Shown: piece after piece, positions 60,010 to 64,000 of the stretch
Layout of the letters: each line of letters opens with the position of its first letter
Numbering within the stretch: position 1 is the stretch's first letter
Assembly (NCBI GenBank): GCA_000697665.1
Contig: KL197710.1
Coordinates: 1,149,779-1,213,778 of the forward strand
Length of the DNA stretch: 64,000 bases
Direction of reading: 5' to 3'
From: Jaapia argillacea MUCL 33604
Taxonomy: Eukaryota > Basidiomycota > Agaricomycetes > Jaapiales > Jaapiaceae
Notes under the pieces: generated by a model
Told to the model about the DNA's origin: nothing
What the model saw: the letters and a program-made list of their open reading frames with translations, nothing else
Database searches by the model: none
Position numbers and translations under genes: made by a program

Positions 60010-62041
60010 TCATGGGGAAGACGCGACTCTTTTCTCCTCCCTCGCCCTCCGGCGAGCTCTCCAGACTGGTCCCATCTTCATTTCGAGATATAGGATGGGC
60101 GTGATCAGAGCGATCATCCCCGCAAAAACGACATATGTCCATCCCGTGCCAATAGCGTTGATAATGAGGTCCACTATCGAAACAAGCGCGGCACCGAAAG
60201 CACAACGGACGATATTGTTCTACAATAATTTGCATCAGAAACGGACGAGAGAGAACCGAAATTCGTGACTTACACATGCTGTGACAGAAGATGACTGGCC
60301 CGGAGCCAAGTCCACAAGCAGAGTACTTGTCGGTGCCATGAGCGCGCTTGCGATCAGCCCAACTGACAAGTCAACAAGAATGAATAAAAGGAAAAAAGGA
60401 GGACAGACAGTTTGGGACTCACCGAGCAGATTGATAATCAACGGAACGGCAATTGGTGCCCGCTTCTGTAAGCTCCAACCATACCCAAGACAACACGCAA
60501 TCAGAAGAAGCATACAAAGAGGCAACCATCGCAGTCTAGCGAATTCTATGGGGAAGTTGTCACTCTTCTCGATGTCTTCGACTGGTGTCTTCCTCTCTGG
60601 ATCCGCTTTCGCCTGCTCAATCAGACGCCTCTTTACCCTCTGGTAGTCTTTGTCGAGTAACTTCCCTGAGACAACTCCACCGAAAAGCATGCCACCCCCG
60701 ATGGTGAGGAAACATAATCCGAGGTCAGTCTCGGTTAAGTACGGGTATGTCTGCTTGAAGAGAGCCGACATGGTGGCCATGAATCCATAAAGGACGGCAA
60801 AAACGACGCCGACGAATAGAAGCGGTATCAAGATTTCGGGGTATGTCAAGAGTCGAAGAGGGTTTTGGAGTCGCTTAGGGGGAGGTTTATCTTCTGAGGA
60901 TGGGGCTCGCTGGTTTCTCCCTGTGAGAACCACCACAGGTCGGTACAGTTTAGGTGGGGGTATGCTTCCGTCCCCAACAAGGACACGAAGAGTTTCGGGG
61001 AAAAATCTGCTCAAATCGACTTCATCAATCGGGGGGCACGAAAAGGCGCAATCAGACTCACATGAACATGAACACAAAGCAAACACCAGACGAGATGCAC
61101 ATGAACCAGAAAATAGATCTAAAAGAATATGAGATCACACTGCGACAGGAACATATTAGAATTAGCTCACCTCCAGCCCAGGTGATCTGCAAGTAAGCCA
61201 CCCACGATGGGTCCAAGAGTCGGACCGACCATGGGACCGATATTATATACACCGAAGAAACCACCCCGCTCTGCTGGGGTTGCGACGTCGCCAATGACTC
61301 CAGCGCCTAAAGAGCTCATTGATGAGGAAGGCTACGAGAGGATAATGAAACTGTGAATACATACCTACTGCAATCGTACTGGCGGAGCCTAAAACCGTCG
61401 ATTAAAAACAGTAAATGCAACGAGAATGAGCACTCACCTGCAGCCTGGACGGCGCGGAGGAGCATTAACAACCAATAAGCATTAGTCGGGACTAATGCAA
61501 GACCGACGCAAGATAATGATAGTATCAAGAGGCAAGCCAAGAAGATGGGTCTTCTGCCGTATCGATCCGACACTGTTCCCCATAACATAGGAGCTGAGGG
61601 TAGCACAAATGAGTGGGTATATATATACGGCATCATGAATCCTCGACTCACAGACACCTTGCATCACCATGTAGATAGTGACAGTGAGATTGATGAGTTC
61701 AACCGACTTGTGAAAGGCAGTGGCGATAACAGGGATAACAGGGAAGTAGATATTAGCAGTGAACGGGCTGTTGGGTGAGATATAATGATAGTTTGAGAGT
61801 GCTATACTGCAACGATCAAAGGGGACACCCACCTGAATATTCCAGCGACTGAAGCAAGTGTGACAATTATCCATTTCTCGCGTCGCGTGAAGATACTGTA
61901 GGGTTTTTCTGTAGTGTGAATTGGTACTGTTTGTGTCTCCTTGGAAGTCTCTTGATCCCTCACACTCGGGGCTGAGGGTGCAGCTTCGCGATCGTGATCT
62001 TGTAAAGTCCCGTCGGACAACGATTCACGAGGAGTCGTCAT
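60010..62041 (-). CDS. MFS transporter, DHA1 (drug:H+ antiporter) type
   Basis: A 12-span major facilitator of the fungal DHA1 group (Qdr/Tpo-like), exporting drugs, polyamines or organic acids at the plasma membrane. An acidic/Ser-rich cytosolic N-terminus (MTTPRESLSDGTLQDHDREA) precedes TM1. Key motifs are FTANIYFPVIPVIATAFHKS, the MFS motif A stretch GTVSDRYGRRPIFLACLLIL, AGVIGDVATPAERGGFFGVY, and motif C-like GPMVGPTLGPIVGGLLADHL. A long central loop contains SEDKPPPKRLQNPLRLLTYP. The second half has GLCFLTIGGGMLFGGVVSGK, STLLVDLAPGQSSSVTA and NNIVRCAFGAALVSIVDLII. The correct last frame ends GPVWRARRRAREEKRVASSP with a stop at 60010-60012. The substrate cannot be told from sequence. Confidence 0.9.
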
Positions 62042-62359
62042 GATAAATGCAGTAACCCAGCAGGGTATATGGAACAGGGTAAGATGAATAACATCGAGTC
62101 GAATAGCGCCCGGGTCTTATACCGCTGAGCGAACGAGACAGTCGCATCTCCACTGTCATCGTCAACAGCAAATGTCGATTCACTTTGCCGAAGATATCGC
62201 GCTCGAGAACGCACACGTGACTCCCCTCAGCCGACATTCGCGCTTCTGATTGGCTAGATTGTTCAGCCACGTGAGACATGGCTTAAACACAGACGGACTT
62301 GAAAGCATGATTCATACAGTATGGAGGATACAGAAAAATACAGGGGATTGACTCGGACA
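62042..62359. other. Intergenic, MFS promoter
   Basis: About 318 bases upstream of the MFS start and behind the NDUFA9-like gene. It includes a CACGTG E-box near 62269 and an ATTGG/CCAAT word near 62250. No gene is seen. Confidence 0.45.
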
Positions 62360-63562
62360 TCAAGGACCGATATACGTCGGAAGGATGTCGTGCACAGACT
62401 TGAGAGGAGACGAGGAGTATTTTCTGATAACATCTTCGAAAGAGGCATGGTTCTCAGGAGGGCATGGATTAACGACATTATCAGACTTGAGTTGCTCGAC
62501 CTGGAAGTCGTCGGCTCTACCCAGATCCAAACTAAAGGATTGAACGCACCTGGTCGCGAGTGACGGTGAAGAGATTCTCCGGGAGCTTCTCCAAGAAGAA
62601 ACCCTGAGTCTTGCCGACGAAGAAAGGGAGGGAAATGATTGGTCGCCTGCGCTTAGTGTAATAGAGAACAATCTTCATAATATCTCTATAGGTCATGACT
62701 ATCAGAGTCAGCGTAGGTGACGTGGAAGGGACCTATCCAGTTTAAACTCACTGTCGGGCCCTCCAGCCTCGATTATCTTGCCGTCAGTCATTTTCATGAC
62801 ATCCGAATCTCTTCTCGAGATGATCTCGACGAGTCGAGCAATGTCGCCAGCGAAAACAGGTTGAAACCGCGAAGTGCCTCCGCCGAAGACAGGCAGAAAG
62901 GGTAAATACTTCGAGAGATTGGCGAATCTCTGAAAGGGGTCATGATAGACATATAGGATACCGAAACGAGACTGCTCACAAGAAAGAATCCATCGCCAGG
63001 CCCGAAAACGAGGCTTGGTCGAATGATGGTTGCTTCGGGATTAGCCTCGAAAACGGCTGCTTCTCCCAACGCCTTCGTCCGGGCATAAGGGATGGAGCTG
63101 TTGGGATCAGCACCAATTGCACTGATATGTATCAACTTCGCTCCAGCATCTTTTGCAGCCTTTGCGACATTCTCGGCGCCTCTCCATTGAATCCGCTCGT
63201 AATCCGCAGGGGTTCCAGACATAATCCCGACCAATGAAACGACAACATCCGCTTCGCTGAATGCGGGGCCCAAAGTTTCGGGTTTCGTGATGTCTGCAGC
63301 GACAGGAGGCAGGAGGTGTTTCTCGCCTATGATGGGTACAAGGGAGGCGTGGATTTTTTCCGGTCTTCTCGAAGATATTTGGATGCGATGAGATGTCGCA
63401 GAGCCAGGCACACCTATAGCTAGGCCCTTGGCAATGTTGGATCCTATGAGTAGATGAATGATTCAGTAACAGAACCCACAGTTCGTAGAGTCGGGGACTC
63501 GGAATGCTTGCGACGGACGTACCTAAGAAACCTGCGCCGCAAATAACAACTCTTGAAGACAT
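62360..63562 (-). CDS. NDUFA9/Coq11-like atypical short-chain dehydrogenase
   Basis: An NAD(P)-binding Rossmann protein of the atypical SDR group that includes complex I subunit NDUFA9 and yeast Coq11, so a mitochondrial role in complex I or coenzyme Q is likely. The glycine motif is completed by splicing: VVICGAGFLG is joined to SNIAKGLAIGVPG. Next come SSRRPEKI, the ADVVVSLVGIMSG strand, RGAENVAKAAKDAGAKLIHI, the catalytic-like SAIGADPNSSIPYARTKALG (Y-x3-K), ATIIRPSLVFGPGDGFF and FLPVFGGGTSRFQPVFAGDI. Then AGGPTVMTYREIMKIVL follows and the C-terminal VEQLKSDNVVNP, ending HDILPTYIGP. Introns lie near 63530-63430, 62980-62930, 62750-62700 and 62600-62530. NDUFA9 and Coq11 are not separable by eye. 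Confidence 0.83.
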
Positions 63563-63913
63563 TTCGACCAGATCTCCACGAGAGGGGGTGATGCAAGAGC
63601 TGGCTTCAAGTTCAAGTTCCTCACGGGATTGAAATTAGAGGTTGGTCGATCGACATGTTGGAAGCACGTCACAGTTCTGGCCATCATCACGATGCCGAAA
63701 CCTTTCCTTCACCTCGTCCTCAGTGGTACGAGGACATAGCTGAAATGTAAATTCCGGGGTGGCTGGCAGCCAAATTCCGGCGGTGCATCCGGCGGCATCC
63801 TGCCAGCGACTCGGCTGTGCGGCTGGCATGTAGCTGAGGTTGGAAATGCGCCCACGTGGATCTTGGACGCGTCGCGACGCGTTGTCGAGTAACTCTCTGT
63901 ACCAACAACGACA
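63563..63913. promoter_or_regulatory. Divergent promoter region with MCB palindrome
   Basis: About 350 bases between the NDUFA9-like gene and the right-edge gene. It holds a CACGTG E-box near 63854, and the 16-bp MCB palindrome listed separately. Confidence 0.5.
63868..63883. promoter_or_regulatory. Inverted pair of MCB (ACGCGT) boxes
   Basis: ACGCGTCGCGACGCGT is a perfect 16-bp palindrome made of two ACGCGT MluI cell-cycle boxes around TCGCGA-type core bases. It lies 30 bases upstream of the start codon at 63914. MCB boxes are bound by the MBF/DSC1 complex at the G1/S transition in ascomycete yeasts. The role here is inferred. Confidence 0.55.
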
Positions 63914-64000
63914 ATGACAATGACCTTCCAAGAGATGCTCACTTTGCTCCAGGGCCACCCTAGCCTCCAGGATGTTTCTATTGGGGCTATTATGACTTTT
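63914..64000 (+). CDS. 5' end of an unidentified gene, cut by the window edge
   Basis: An ATG at 63914 opens 29 codons to the end of the window (MTMTFQEMLTLLQGHPSLQD, then VSIGAIMTF). The amphipathic start followed by a hydrophobic run suggests an N-terminal membrane anchor beginning at the edge. The MCB palindrome and divergent arrangement support a real start. I do not recognise the family. Confidence 0.4.
   Translation, partial: MTMTFQEMLTLLQGHPSLQDVSIGAIMTF

Overview
The window is nuclear DNA of a filamentous basidiomycete, most likely an Agaricomycete. It is gene-dense: about 24 protein genes in 64 kb, on both strands. Coding exons are broken by many short introns of roughly 47-60 nt with GT...AG ends, and some coding exons are as short as 3, 11, 15 or 18 nt. 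Gene content is eukaryotic housekeeping. I see no bacterial operons, insertion sequences, CRISPR arrays, rRNA or tRNA genes.

The centre is the homeodomain mating-type locus (MAT-A/HD). It runs from a mitochondrial intermediate peptidase gene (OCT1/MIP, 20759-23260), through divergent HD1 (minus, 23711-26070) and HD2 (plus, 26278-28595), to the beta-flanking gene (minus, 29020-30471). This order is the conserved agaricomycete arrangement. Only one HD1/HD2 pair is present. No pheromone or STE3-type receptor gene is visible, as expected if the B locus lies elsewhere.

Left arm (1-20426): 3' part of RSC9/ARID2 (chromatin remodelling), an ARMH3-like armadillo protein, GCV2 (glycine decarboxylase P protein, 16 exons), a mitochondrial PPR protein, SSS1 (Sec61 gamma), COG1 (Golgi tether), a TMEM115-like Golgi membrane protein, FAM32A, and a WHIM1-domain chromatin protein.

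Right arm (31497-64000): a flavin monooxygenase fused to a DUF6314-like domain, an ADCK2-type ABC1 kinase, glycogenin with a very long proline-rich tail, a small protein built of 11-residue amphipathic repeats, an F-box protein, an old-yellow-enzyme oxidoreductase divergent from fructosamine-3-kinase, RPB2, a PTM1/GOST seven-TM protein, SNX4, REV7 (eight small exons hidden under a longer antisense ORF), an MFS transporter, an NDUFA9/Coq11-like SDR, and the first codons of a gene leaving the window.

The genes do not form one pathway. They are a conserved syntenic block around the mating-type locus. The most unusual points are the replaced Asn51-equivalent in the HD1 homeodomain, a Cys-rich in-frame extension upstream of HD1, the FMO-DUF6314 fusion, the 11-mer-repeat protein with CRE-like sites, a 16-bp palindrome of two MCB boxes near the right edge, and the ATG-only first coding exon of the beta-flanking gene. 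Exon positions come from reading splice signals and frames by eye. Where I give summed lengths, the exon phases close exactly.
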